DNA of 64,000 bases. It comes from JAMXLO01 sp964427005. GTDB taxonomy: Bacteria; Pseudomonadota; Alphaproteobacteria; Acetobacterales; Acetobacteraceae. Shown piece by piece: positions 18,101 through 26,005 of this stretch. Under the pieces are notes generated by a model. It was given only the letters and a program-made list of their open reading frames with translations, had not been told where the DNA came from and made no database searches. Both the position numbers and the translations under genes were made by a program. Position 1 is the first letter of the stretch. Each line of letters starts with the position of its first letter. The stretch covers positions 1-64,000 of the forward strand of contig CAYRTL010000010.1 in the NCBI GenBank assembly GCA_964427005.1. The letters run 5' to 3'.

Positions 18101-18300
18101 TTGGCCATGGTGCTGGTTCGGAACTGCGCCGGCCCCTCGGCACCGCCATGGTTGGCGGACTGCTGCTCAGCCAGGCGCTGACGCTTTACACAACGCCCGT
18201 TATCTATCTTTACCTCGATCGCCTGCAGCACTGGTTGTCGCCGCGGCGCCACACCATTCCGACGCTTGCCGAGAAGATGGGTTCCGCCGCCGCGGACTGA
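15175..18300 (+). CDS. RND-family efflux pump, MdtB/MdtC/AcrB type
   Basis: A 1041-residue inner-membrane proton-driven pump with two similar halves, each with a large periplasmic loop and six membrane segments. Landmarks: FIRRPVATSLLMAAFVLVG at the N-terminus, the TM4 acidic motif VGFVVDDAIVMLENIHRH with the Asp pair, GFFPAQDTG and the second-half GIVKKNGIMMVDFAI. The KKNGIMMVD version is typical of MdtB/MdtC-like multidrug transporters. Its adaptor gene is immediately upstream, so the two form an operon. Confidence 0.95.
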   Translation: MSISTPFIRRPVATSLLMAAFVLVGIAAYPLLPVAPLPRVDFPTISVNAKFPGASPETMASTVAQPLEYQFAQISGVSQLTSVNVLGQSQITIQFDLARNIDAAAGDVQAAINAASGQLPKNLPSPPTYRKVNPSDSPIMILSVQSDAVPLIEVDDYADNILSQQISQIAGVSQVFIGGEQKRAVRVQADPARLAAMGLTLEDIRGTLVTSTANSPKGTLDTTNRSFAVYANDQLTSGAEYNNVILSYRNGAPVRVSDIGRAIDGPENNLLAGWQNGQRGIILVIFKQPGANVIDTVDRIKAALPALEAAIPPAIHVGIIMDRTLTIRASVHDVQFTLMLSISLVVMVIFLFLRSVWATIIPSITVPVALICTFAVMYLLNYSLDNLSLMALTIAVGFVVDDAIVMLENIHRHIEEGMKPMEAALKGAGEIGFTIVSISLSLIAVFIPLLLMGGIVGRLFREFAVTVTVAVMVSAVVSLTLTPMMCSRFLRHDSGRHGKLYRIIEAGFEAMIGFYRRTLDIVLRHQFITLLTFLATLTCTAILYIQIPKGFFPAQDTGVVLGVSEGAQEVSFKEMSRIQMALDDIVAEDPDVQSYGATVGAGIGGQTTNNGRIYIALKPWDQRVGGTAQDFINRIRPKLQKVMGGALYLQAAQDIRVGGRLTKTEFQYTLQDANLAELYQWSPKILAALQKLPLLRDVTTDQQMSGLTTTLTIDRDQAARFGVQPQVIDDTLYDAFGQRQITQYFSQVNSYHLILEVMPNQVSDVETLNKLYVKSNTGQAVPLSTFVKWSTVPVKPLSISHQSQFPAVTISFNLAPGAALGQAVDAINTAVRQMGVPITVQGTFQGTAQAFQSSLSTQPYLIAAALITVYIILGILYESYILPLTILSTLPSAGVGALLMLMVMKYDLSVIALIGVILLIGIVKKNGIMMVDFAIHAERRDGETPLNAIRQACLLRFRPIMMTTMAALLSGLPLMLGHGAGSELRRPLGTAMVGGLLLSQALTLYTTPVIYLYLDRLQHWLSPRRHTIPTLAEKMGSAAAD

Positions 18301-18445
18301 CGCTCGTTCAGCGTCCTCCCACAATCGCAAAGCCGCGGGCGCGAGGAGAAGCTGGCGGAACAGATTCGCTGATCGCGTCTCTCTGGCCTTTTCCCCCGGC
18401 GCATCGCAGACTTGCCGGCGAACATTCCGCAGATGGGGGGAGCAG

Positions 18446-19231
18446 ATGGAAGTCCGTCTAGATGGCCGCAGCGCCATCATCACAGGCGCGAGCATGGGTC
18501 TGGGTTTGGCAATGGCGAAAGAGTTCGCCGCGTCCGGTGCCAATGTTGCCATGCTGGCACGACGGCCTGAGGTGCTGGAGCAGGCAAAGCAGACGGTGCA
18601 GGCAACCGCACAGGGTGGGCGCGTTGCCGCGTTCGTCTGCGACGTGTCGAAAGCCGAGGACATCCGGAAGACCTTTGACAGCGTGATCAGGACATTCGGC
18701 AAAGCCGATATTCTGATCAACAACGCCGGCCAGTCGCGGGCGATGCCCGCCGAGCAGATCACCGACGAGATCTGGCAGGAAGACCTCGACCTGAAGCTGT
18801 TCGCCGCCATCCGCTTCACGCGCCTGGTTTGGCCCGGCATGAAGGAGCGGAAGTGGGGCCGCATCATCAACGTGCTTAACCTTGGCGCGAAGGCGCCGCG
18901 CGCCAACGGCGCCCCCACCGCAGTGTCGCGGGCCGCGGGCATGGCGCTGATGAAGGTGCTCGCCGGCGAGGGCGCGCCGCATGGCATACTTGTGAACGGA
19001 ATGCTTGTGGGCCTGATCGACTCTGACCAGCATGTGCGCCGTCACGCGCGTGAGGGCGCCAATGTGTCCTATGACGAGTTCCGCGCCAAAATGGGCGCAA
19101 ACGTTCCACTTGGCCGGGTCGGCAAGGCGGAAGAGTTTGCCGCGATGGCCTGCTTCCTGTGCTCCGATCACGCAGGCTTCACCACCGGCACGGCCATCAA
19201 CATGGACGGGGGCGCCTCGCCTGTGGTGTGA
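18446..19231 (+). CDS. short-chain dehydrogenase/reductase-like protein lacking the Tyr and Lys
   Basis: A 261-residue SDR with the normal cofactor region (IITGASMGLGLAMAKEFAAS, CDVSKAED, ILINNAGQSR) and a C-terminus like 3-oxoacyl reductases (GLACFLCSDH-like stretch, TGTAINMDGG). At the active site, where YxxxK is expected, the sequence reads NGAPTAVSRAAGMALMK, so Tyr is Thr and Lys is Arg. The protein may not be an oxidoreductase, or it may use another mechanism. The ATG at 18446 has GGGGGAG upstream; the longer frame is not coding-like. Confidence 0.85.
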   Translation: MEVRLDGRSAIITGASMGLGLAMAKEFAASGANVAMLARRPEVLEQAKQTVQATAQGGRVAAFVCDVSKAEDIRKTFDSVIRTFGKADILINNAGQSRAMPAEQITDEIWQEDLDLKLFAAIRFTRLVWPGMKERKWGRIINVLNLGAKAPRANGAPTAVSRAAGMALMKVLAGEGAPHGILVNGMLVGLIDSDQHVRRHAREGANVSYDEFRAKMGANVPLGRVGKAEEFAAMACFLCSDHAGFTTGTAINMDGGASPVV

Positions 19232-19294
19232 ACCAACCGACGGATGAACAGGGACGAGCCGGCCCGGTTTAACCCTGTTCATCCCTGATTGGTT
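19231..19294. repeat. long inverted repeat between the SDR gene and zwf
   Basis: GGATGAACAGGG (19242-19253) pairs exactly with CCCTGTTCATCC (19273-19284), nested within AACCAA/TTGGTT at the ends. It starts at the SDR stop codon. It may act as a factor-dependent terminator or belong to a dispersed palindrome family; only one copy is seen here. Confidence 0.7.
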
Positions 19295-19319
19295 TCATCT
19301 CGGGCTTAAGGATGCTGTC

Positions 19320-20795
19320 ATGGCGAAGATCATCCCGGTAGCAACCTTCGACTGTGTCGTGTTCGGCGCTACCGGTGACCTGACCCTTCGCAAACTTCTG
19401 CCTGCGTTATATTACCGGTTCCGCGACGGCCAAGTGCCACCAGACTCGCATATCATCGGCGCAGCCCGTTCCGATCTGGGCGAGGAAGGCTACCGCAAGC
19501 TGGCTAGCAAGGCTTTGCACGAGCACGTGGCACGCGAAGACCTGGACCCCGACACCGCTGACCGATTCTGCAGACGCGTCAGCTACATCCAGTTGGACGC
19601 AACGGATCCCAATTCCAATTGGCGGGCGTTGGCAGAGATGCTGCGGCCGGACCGCGTCAGAGTGTTCTATCTCGCCACCTCGCCCGATCTATACGGACGT
19701 ATCTGCCACAATATCGGCACGCACGAACTCGTCACCAACGACTCGCGCGTCGTGCTGGAAAAGCCCATCGGTCATGATCTTGCCTCTGCGCGTGACATTA
19801 ATGACCAGGTCGGCGAGGTCTTCAATGAGACCCAGATCTTCCGCATCGATCACTACCTGGGCAAAGAGACAGTGCAGAACCTGCTGGCTCTGCGCTTCGC
19901 TAACACGATCTTCGAGCGGCTGTGGAACGCCGACGTGATCGACCACGTGCAGATCACTGTGGCCGAAACAGTCGGCGTCGAGCAACGCGGCGGCTACTAC
20001 GATCGCTCCGGCGCACTGCGGGACATGGTGCAGAACCATATGCTCCAATTGCTGTGCCTGATTGCGATGGAGCCACCCGTCTCGCTGGAACCCGACCGCG
20101 TGCGCGATGAGAAATTGAAGGTCCTGCGTGCACTGCGTCCGCTGGAACCGCACGAGGCCGCGGCGCTGACTGTACGCGGGCAATACACACACGGCGCGAT
20201 CGATGGAAAGCCGGTGCCTGGCTACATCGCTGACCTCAATGGCCGGGACAACAGCCAGACCGAAACCTTCGTCGCACTGAAAGCGGAAGTGCGGACCTGG
20301 CGCTGGGCGAACGTGCCGTTCTACCTCCGCACGGGAAAGCGCCTGCCACAGAAGGTGTCGGAAATCGTCATTCAGAATCGCGCCCTGCCCTTCTCGATCT
20401 TCCCGCCTGATGCCGGCGAATGGACTCCGAACAGGCTGATCATCCGTCTGCAGCCCGAAGAGGGCATGCGGCTGACGATGATGACGAAGGACCCGGGTCC
20501 GGGTGGTCTGCGCCTCTCCCCCACCGCGCTGGACATCCGGTTCGAGAAGACGTTCGGCATGCGTTTCCCAGACGCCTATGAGCGGCTGTTGATGGATACG
20601 GTGCGTGGCAATCAGACGCTGTTCATGCGGCGCGATGAGGTCGAGGCAGCCTGGGCTTGGGTGGACCCCATTTTGCAGGCGTGGGGCAGCCGGCCCGATC
20701 AGCCGCGCGCTTATCCAGCCGGAACCTGGGGCCCGACGGCGGCGATAGCGCTCATAGAGCGAGAAGGCCGCACCTGGCACGAGGACATTGGCTGA
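19320..20795 (+). CDS. zwf: glucose-6-phosphate 1-dehydrogenase
   Basis: A 491-residue Zwf that oxidises glucose 6-phosphate to 6-phosphogluconolactone with NAD(P)+, the entry to the pentose phosphate and Entner-Doudoroff routes. Coenzyme motif FGATGDLTLRKLLPALY is at residues 15-31, the substrate motif RIDHYLGKETVQNLL is present, and the family stretches VLEKPIGHDL and WRWANVPFYLRTGKRL follow. No pgl, edd or gnd genes are adjacent, so it appears to be a single-gene unit bracketed by hairpins. Confidence 0.97.
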   Translation: MAKIIPVATFDCVVFGATGDLTLRKLLPALYYRFRDGQVPPDSHIIGAARSDLGEEGYRKLASKALHEHVAREDLDPDTADRFCRRVSYIQLDATDPNSNWRALAEMLRPDRVRVFYLATSPDLYGRICHNIGTHELVTNDSRVVLEKPIGHDLASARDINDQVGEVFNETQIFRIDHYLGKETVQNLLALRFANTIFERLWNADVIDHVQITVAETVGVEQRGGYYDRSGALRDMVQNHMLQLLCLIAMEPPVSLEPDRVRDEKLKVLRALRPLEPHEAAALTVRGQYTHGAIDGKPVPGYIADLNGRDNSQTETFVALKAEVRTWRWANVPFYLRTGKRLPQKVSEIVIQNRALPFSIFPPDAGEWTPNRLIIRLQPEEGMRLTMMTKDPGPGGLRLSPTALDIRFEKTFGMRFPDAYERLLMDTVRGNQTLFMRRDEVEAAWAWVDPILQAWGSRPDQPRAYPAGTWGPTAAIALIEREGRTWHEDIG

Positions 20796-20816
20796 ACAGA
20801 TGCCTGGATAAAAGCC

Positions 20817-20843
20817 GGCCCGGCCGTCAGGGACGACCGGGCC
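20817..20843 (+). terminator. hairpin downstream of zwf
   Basis: GGCCCGG (20817-20823) pairs with CCGGGCC (20837-20843), and an inner CGTC/GACG extends the stem. There is no T-run, so any termination would need Rho or act as 3'-end protection. The next 140 bases to the LLM gene stop at 20983 show nothing else. Confidence 0.5.
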
Positions 20844-20982
20844 GTAGGAAGGTCCGGGTTGACCTGGGCGCTAGGCCCAATCGACAAGCGCGGGTGTTGG
20901 GGCAGCGCCTGCCGACGAACGAATTCATTGCATGCCGCGATCGCGAATTCTGTGAGCTACGTCACAAGCCGGGCAGGAAAAT

Positions 20983-22362
20983 TCACCCTCGAGAACGAAC
21001 GGCGGGATGGCTGCTAGGCAGCCGCGCCCGGTCGGCCCCGAACAGCTTCTGCCGCAGAGTCCCCGGTTCATAGGCGCGCTTCATCACGCCGCGTGTTTGA
21101 AGCTCCGGCACGACAAATTCGACGAAGTCCTCCACGCATTCCGGCACCACGGTACGTGACAGGTTGAAGCCATCAACATCGGCCTCGTCCACCCATGCCT
21201 GCAACTGGTCCGCGACGCTGGTCGGCGAGCCGACGATAGGTGCCTGACGACTGCCCAGCACCATCATCTGCATCAGCTTGCGCAGCGTCCATTCGGTGCC
21301 GCGGCTCTTTATGGTGATCGCTTCCAGGTTGGAACGCAGCGCATTGGTTTTGACGAACCGGATCGGTTCATCGGGGCCATAGCGAGAAAAATCGATTCCA
21401 ACGGAAGCCGAGTAGTGTGCCAGCGCACCTTCTGAGCTGGCGTATTGGCGGTATTCCTCCAGTTTGTCCTGTGCCTCCGCTTCAGTCGGCGCGACCACAA
21501 CGGTGGCTCCGACAAAGACCTTGATGTCGTGCGGATCGCGGCCAAACGCCTTGGCGCGTGAACGGATGTCCGAGACAATTTCACGCACGTTCTGGCGAAA
21601 CTGGCCGTTGACGAAGATGCACTCGGCGTGTTCGGCCGCGAACGCGCGCCCACGCTCCGACGCACCGGCCTGGTACAACACAGGCGTGCGCTGCGGGGAT
21701 GGTTCCGACAGGTGAATCGCATCGATCTTGTAGTGCTGCCCGCTGTGTTTGACGCGATGGATGCGCGTCGGATCGGCGTATTGCCGGTTGACGCGGTCGC
21801 GCAGCACGGCGCCGTCTTCCCAGCTCCCTTCCCACAGCTGGTAAACCGCTTGCATGTATTCCTCGGCCACGTCGTAGCGGCTGTCATGCTCCGGCTGCTG
21901 CGCCAGGCCCATGCCGCGTGCCGCACTATCAAGATAGCCCGTCACCACGTTCCAGCCGAGCCGGCCCTTGGTGAGATGATCGAGCGTGGACATGCGTCGG
22001 GCGAATACATAGGGCGGCTCGTAGGTCAGGTTGCACGTAACTCCGAAACCCAGATGCTCGGTGGTGTAGGCCATCGCAGGAACCAACAGCAGCGGGTCAT
22101 TGACTGGGATCTGCACCGCGTTGCGGATCGATGGATCGGGCGAGTCGTGGAAGACGTCATAAACGCCCAAGATGTCGGCCAGGAACAATCCGTCGAACAG
22201 CCCGCGCTCGAGCGTGCGCGCCAATGACACCCAGTGATCGAGATCCGTGTAATGCATCGAACGATCGCGTGGGTGCGCCCACATCCCGTGCTGGATGTGG
22301 CCGACACAGTTCATATCGAATGCGTTGAGGCGGATCTCTTTTGCTGAAATCGGCACTGGCAA
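20983..22362 (-). CDS. LLM-class flavin-dependent monooxygenase (NtaA/SnaA/DszA type)
   Basis: A 459-residue bacterial-luciferase-like monooxygenase that uses FMNH2 supplied by a separate reductase. The subfamily of nitrilotriacetate and dibenzothiophene-sulfone monooxygenases is recognised by WAHPRDRS..YTDLDHWVSLA, GRLGWNVVTGYLDSAARG, HDSRYDVAEEYMQAVYQLWE, HYKIDAIHLSEPSPQRTPVL and YQAGASERGRAFAAEHAE. The substrate is not predictable; a flavin reductase partner is not adjacent. A long palindrome lies between it and gdhA, on the same strand. Confidence 0.88.
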   Translation of the reverse strand: MPVPISAKEIRLNAFDMNCVGHIQHGMWAHPRDRSMHYTDLDHWVSLARTLERGLFDGLFLADILGVYDVFHDSPDPSIRNAVQIPVNDPLLLVPAMAYTTEHLGFGVTCNLTYEPPYVFARRMSTLDHLTKGRLGWNVVTGYLDSAARGMGLAQQPEHDSRYDVAEEYMQAVYQLWEGSWEDGAVLRDRVNRQYADPTRIHRVKHSGQHYKIDAIHLSEPSPQRTPVLYQAGASERGRAFAAEHAECIFVNGQFRQNVREIVSDIRSRAKAFGRDPHDIKVFVGATVVVAPTEAEAQDKLEEYRQYASSEGALAHYSASVGIDFSRYGPDEPIRFVKTNALRSNLEAITIKSRGTEWTLRKLMQMMVLGSRQAPIVGSPTSVADQLQAWVDEADVDGFNLSRTVVPECVEDFVEFVVPELQTRGVMKRAYEPGTLRQKLFGADRARLPSSHPAVRSRG

Positions 22363-22367
22363 CCCTC

Positions 22368-22456
22368 CACGTCATGCCGGGCGACGGCCCGGCATCCACG
22401 TCTTTGATGCAAGAAGAACAGACGTGGATGCCGGGGCCAAGCCCCGGCATGACGTG
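22368..22456. repeat. 89-bp palindromic repeat, family A (full copy)
   Basis: CACGTCATGCCGG at the left end mirrors CCGGCATGACGTG at the right end, with inner arms GGCATCCACGTCT/AGACGTGGATGCC around a short A-rich loop. A related copy is at 48356-48465. Such GTCATGCCGGGG...GGCATCCACGTC elements are typical dispersed palindromes of alphaproteobacterial genomes. It separates gdhA from the LLM gene on the same strand. Confidence 0.85.
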
Positions 22457-22465
22457 AGAAGACTG

Positions 22466-23725
22466 TTACGGAAACAGGCCACGCATGTTCTTGGCATTCC
22501 GGACCTTTTCAACCCCGATGGCCATCGCCGCAGTGCGATGAGGAACGCCATCGCGGTCCGCCCGCTGCATCACCTGGGTAAAGGCACGGTCAAGTACGTG
22601 GTAGAGCTTGCTCATCACCTCCGCCTCATCCCAGAAGAACTGCTGCAAATCCTGCACCCATTCGAAATAGCTGACCACCACGCCGCCTGCATTGCACAGC
22701 ACATCCGGGATGACGAAAATCTCGTCGCGGCGCTGGTTCAGCACCTCATCTGCATCTGGCGTCGTTGGGCCATTTGCCGCCTCGGCGAGCACGCGGCATT
22801 GCAGCCTCGCCGCAACCGAAGCATCAATGACGCGCTCCACCGCCGCGGGCACCAGCACGTCGCATGGCTGGACCAATAGCTCGCGCGAATCGAACGACAA
22901 CTGGTTGGAGAAACCGGCCAGCACGCCGTGCTCGCGCGCGTGCTTCAGGAGTGCTTCGACATCCAACCCTCGAGGATCGAAATAGCAGGCGGTGTGATCG
23001 GACACGCCGATGAGCTTGACGCCGCGCTGCGCCAGCGTCTCCGCCGCGTAGCTGCCGACATTGCCAAAGCCCTGGACGATTGCCGTCGCGCCCGCGGGTT
23101 GCCGTCCGATCCGCTCCAGCGCACGTCCCACCAGATAAGCCACACCACGGCCGGTCGCTTCGCGCCTTCCCTCGGTTCCACCTGAGGCCACCGGCTTGCC
23201 CGTGACGATTTCCGTGACAGTCCGGCCTTGGTACATGGAATACGTATCCATGAACCAGGCCATCACCTGTTCATTGGTGCCCATGTCCGGCGCCATCACG
23301 TCGGTATGCGGGCCGACGAACGGGATCATCTCTTGCATGTAGCGACGCGAGAGATTCTCCAGTTCGCGCCGCGACAGCGCGCGCGGATCGACTGTCACAC
23401 CGCCCTTCGCACCACCGTAAGGGAGTCCGGCAAGCGCACATTTCCAGCTCATCCAGACCGCCAGCGCCGCAACTTCGCCAATATCGACGCTGAGCGAAAA
23501 TCGGGTGCCGCCCTTTGTCGGCCCCAACGTCAGATGATGCTGGACGCGATAGCCTTGATAAACGGCAAGCCGCCCGTCATCGAGGTGGATTGGACAGGAG
23601 ACGACGACGGCACGCTTCGGGTACAGGAGCCGGTCCCGCTCATCATGCGGGATCTCCAAGTAGTCGGAGATCACCTGGAACTGCTGGCGGGCCATCTCAA
23701 ACACCGGGCCCGAGTAAATCGTCAT
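22466..23725 (-). CDS. gdhA: glutamate dehydrogenase (Glu/Leu/Phe/Val dehydrogenase family)
   Basis: A 419-residue dehydrogenase interconverting glutamate and 2-oxoglutarate plus ammonia. Motifs: GYRVQHHLTLGPTKGGTRF, the catalytic Lys in GLPYGGAKGGV, DVMAPDMGTNEQVMAWFMD, the nucleotide-binding IVQGFGNVGSYAAE, and AEAANGPTTPDAD. The ATG at 23725 has AAGGAGA upstream and gives the usual family N-terminus; the open frame reaching 23935 is spurious. Coenzyme preference is not clear from sequence. Confidence 0.93.
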   Translation of the reverse strand: MTIYSGPVFEMARQQFQVISDYLEIPHDERDRLLYPKRAVVVSCPIHLDDGRLAVYQGYRVQHHLTLGPTKGGTRFSLSVDIGEVAALAVWMSWKCALAGLPYGGAKGGVTVDPRALSRRELENLSRRYMQEMIPFVGPHTDVMAPDMGTNEQVMAWFMDTYSMYQGRTVTEIVTGKPVASGGTEGRREATGRGVAYLVGRALERIGRQPAGATAIVQGFGNVGSYAAETLAQRGVKLIGVSDHTACYFDPRGLDVEALLKHAREHGVLAGFSNQLSFDSRELLVQPCDVLVPAAVERVIDASVAARLQCRVLAEAANGPTTPDADEVLNQRRDEIFVIPDVLCNAGGVVVSYFEWVQDLQQFFWDEAEVMSKLYHVLDRAFTQVMQRADRDGVPHRTAAMAIGVEKVRNAKNMRGLFP

Positions 23726-23810
23726 CAAGCGTCTCCTTCCTGGACGTCGCCTTGCATGGCCTGTGTGGGTCGGGAATGATCGACCGACCTGCACATATCT
23801 GGAGAACGAA

Positions 23811-24659
23811 GTGTCATCCGCAAGCACCCTGGCGGAGTCCGCCGCCGACGCACACACATTACTGAGCCGTCGCAATCGCGACGGCGTGCTGGAGAGGCCT
23901 GCCCGATGGAACGAGGTGCTGGAGACCATTCTCAATCACCGTTCGGTGCGCGCCTTCCTTCCGCGCAAACTGCCTGAAGGGACGCTTGATCTGCTGGTCG
24001 CCGCCGCCCAGTCCGCCTCCACGTCATCGAATCTTCAATTCTGGAGTGTGGTCGCCGTGCAAGAGCCGGAGCGGAAATCGCGCCTTGCCGACCTTGCCGG
24101 GCAGCAACAGTTTATCCGCGACGCGCCTCTGCTGCTGGTCTGGCTTGCCGATATGTCACGACTGGATCGCATCGCGGCCGAGCGCCAAGCGCAGGTAGAC
24201 GGCACGCATTATCTGGAAGAGTTCATTGTGGGCGTCGTGGATGCGGCGCTGGCCGCGCAGAGCGCCCTAATCGCCGCGGAATCCCTCGGGCTCGGCGGCG
24301 TCTATATCGGTGCGATGCGCAATCTGCCCGAGCAGATTGCCGCCGAGTTGGCTCTGCCGCCGCACGTGTTTGCCGTGTTCGGCATGTCTATAGGCTATCC
24401 TGATCCGGAGCGGCCGACCGACATCAAGCCGCGCCTGCCACAATCCGTGGTGCTGCATCGCGAGCAGTACTCTACTGCGCCACGCAGTAAGGAAATCGAT
24501 GCCTACAATGCGACCATGCGCGGCTTCCAGGCCGAGCAAGGAATGAAGGCGATCGACTGGACCCAGCAGTGCTTCAACCGGGTGAAGGACGCGGCGGCCT
24601 TGCGCGGGCGTGATCGGATGCGGGAGGCACTGCGAAACCTCGGGTTTGAACTGAGATAA
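23811..24659 (+). CDS. nitroreductase family protein (NfsA-like)
   Basis: A 282-residue FMN flavoprotein of the nitroreductase fold. HRSVRAFLPRKLPEGTLDLL and AAQSASTSSNLQFWSVV form the FMN-binding start, and AESLGLGGVYIGAMRNLP plus FGMSIGYPDP the later part. It would reduce nitroaromatics, quinones or flavins with NAD(P)H. I choose GTG at 23811, eight bases after GGAG, over the ATG at 23763. It diverges from gdhA, leaving about 85 bases for both promoters. Confidence 0.87.
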   Translation: MSSASTLAESAADAHTLLSRRNRDGVLERPARWNEVLETILNHRSVRAFLPRKLPEGTLDLLVAAAQSASTSSNLQFWSVVAVQEPERKSRLADLAGQQQFIRDAPLLLVWLADMSRLDRIAAERQAQVDGTHYLEEFIVGVVDAALAAQSALIAAESLGLGGVYIGAMRNLPEQIAAELALPPHVFAVFGMSIGYPDPERPTDIKPRLPQSVVLHREQYSTAPRSKEIDAYNATMRGFQAEQGMKAIDWTQQCFNRVKDAAALRGRDRMREALRNLGFELR

Positions 24660-24726
24660 GGTTGCACCACCAAGACGCGAAGGCACCAGGTTCCTCGTGG
24701 CTTTGTGCCTTTGTGGTGAACCTTAT
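24656..24726. repeat. palindromic repeat at convergent gene ends, family C
   Basis: ATAAGGTT (24656-24663) mirrors AACCTTAT (24719-24726); inside, CACCACCAAGACGCGAAGGCAC mirrors the arm GTGCCTTTGTGGTG less exactly. It contains the nitroreductase stop codon and touches the stop of the EamA gene on the other strand. It probably forms the shared 3' hairpin of both transcripts. A more decayed relative is at 56602-56676. Confidence 0.8.
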
Positions 24727-25604
24727 CTTCTCAATTGGAATGCGCAGAGCGCTACCATCATCAGCGCACCGCCTGCCGCTTGCACCGGCGTCAGCACTTC
24801 GCCCAGCAAGGCGATGCTACCAAGTGTGGATACCAGTGGCTCCAGATTCATGATCAGGGCCGTCCGAAATGGGCCCACGCGTGCGATGGACACGAAGATC
24901 GTCAGCACAGAAATCGTGCTGGTGACGCTCATGCCGGCGAATGCGGCCCAGCCCATGGCTGACTGCGGTGGGTTCCAGGTCTGCGTGAGCAGCGAAGCCA
25001 GCACGAACACCATTGCGGAGGGCACAAGCGAGTACCAGGTGTTAAGTCGCGAATCAGTATCTCGCAGGCTTGCGCGCGTGATCAGCAGCGAGACAACGCG
25101 GATCACCGCGGCAGCCAGTGCGCTGACGATGCCGAGCAACTCCACATCGCCGAGCCGAGCGCCAAGCATCATCGCGAGGCCGATGAATGCGGCCAGTGCT
25201 GCCAATAATCCGCGCCAGCCAACGCGGTCAATGCCCGTGGCAGCTCCGGCCAGACCGGTCAGCAACGGATAGATGAAGTAGGTCAGGATGGCAACCGACA
25301 GCGGCAGCAACTGGATCGCCAGCAGCAAGCCGAACACATTCGCGGCGAACATTACGCCGATCGCGATGGAGACGATGCGCTCACGCCTGGTATGTGGGCG
25401 CCGCGGTGGAGCACCGCGCAGCCAGAACCAGAAGAACAGCGCCGTCAGCACGCCGCGCGTGGTGACGAAGGACAGCACGTCCATGCCGTCATTGAATACC
25501 ACCTTCCCAAGGATATCGGCGGCGCTGAACGAGAGTGCGGACGTGATGCCAGGCAGCAAGGCGGCGAACCGGCGTTCGCCGACAGCCAAGGATGTGCTGT
25601 TCAT
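24723..25604 (-). CDS. EamA/DMT-superfamily transporter
   Basis: A 293-residue membrane protein with ten hydrophobic segments in two EamA repeats (from about residue 15 and about residue 155). Family features include NVFGLLLAIQLLPLSVAIL and ALIMNLEPLVSTLGSIALLGE. It is the last gene of a five-gene operon; its ATG overlaps the stop of the aconitase X small subunit (ATGA). Substrate unknown; export or import of the organic acid handled by the operon is plausible. Confidence 0.85.
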   Translation of the reverse strand: MNSTSLAVGERRFAALLPGITSALSFSAADILGKVVFNDGMDVLSFVTTRGVLTALFFWFWLRGAPPRRPHTRRERIVSIAIGVMFAANVFGLLLAIQLLPLSVAILTYFIYPLLTGLAGAATGIDRVGWRGLLAALAAFIGLAMMLGARLGDVELLGIVSALAAAVIRVVSLLITRASLRDTDSRLNTWYSLVPSAMVFVLASLLTQTWNPPQSAMGWAAFAGMSVTSTISVLTIFVSIARVGPFRTALIMNLEPLVSTLGSIALLGEVLTPVQAAGGALMMVALCAFQLRR

Positions 25605-26005
25605 TGCGCCGAGAGAATCCGCAGAAATGGCGGGTCGATCTCAACCACGGCACCGTTCGGCACTACCGCAGTGATATCCACATCGAACCCGGAGATCATG
25701 GTAAAATCCGCCAGGGCGGCGCCCTGCACCATGATCGGGTTCACGCGGTTCAATACCAACGCCGCCGGCATTATGCCGCGCGCTGCCATTTCGTGCAGCA
25801 TCCAGGCGGTCGCAACGCCGCCCTTGGCGGCATCCAGCACCAGGACGCGTCCCACATACGACTGTCGTGCCAGCTTGTGTTCTTTGCGTGAGAATACGCC
25901 GTTGACGCGATCGAGGTCGTAGCGCGCAGAAAACCCGTCCTTCGCAACCAGCGCACGTCCTTGCACGCGCTTACCCATCGCGGCGGCAGCACGGAATTCA
26001 ATCAT
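25601..26005 (-). CDS. aconitase X small (swivel-domain) subunit
   Basis: A 134-residue DUF126/AcnX swivel domain. Characteristic pieces are VQGRALVAKDGFSARYDLD, a GxxxRKEHKLARQSYVGRVLV-like stretch, AAKGGVATAWMLHEMAARG and LADFTMISGFDVD. It pairs with the large subunit encoded immediately upstream (ATGA overlap). Characterised AcnX enzymes are cis-3-hydroxy-L-proline dehydratases in bacteria or phosphomevalonate dehydratases in archaea. No mevalonate genes are here, so a hydroxyproline-type substrate is the better guess. Confidence 0.85.
   Translation of the reverse strand: MIEFRAAAAMGKRVQGRALVAKDGFSARYDLDRVNGVFSRKEHKLARQSYVGRVLVLDAAKGGVATAWMLHEMAARGIMPAALVLNRVNPIMVQGAALADFTMISGFDVDITAVVPNGAVVEIDPPFLRILSAQ

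Noticed and set aside
17538..18461. 307-codon ORF over the end of the RND gene
   Set aside because: Overlaps the well-conserved pump frame and has no family features.
22368..22456. CRISPR-like repeats
   Set aside because: The repeated units are palindromes found singly at gene ends, with no regular spacers and no cas genes.
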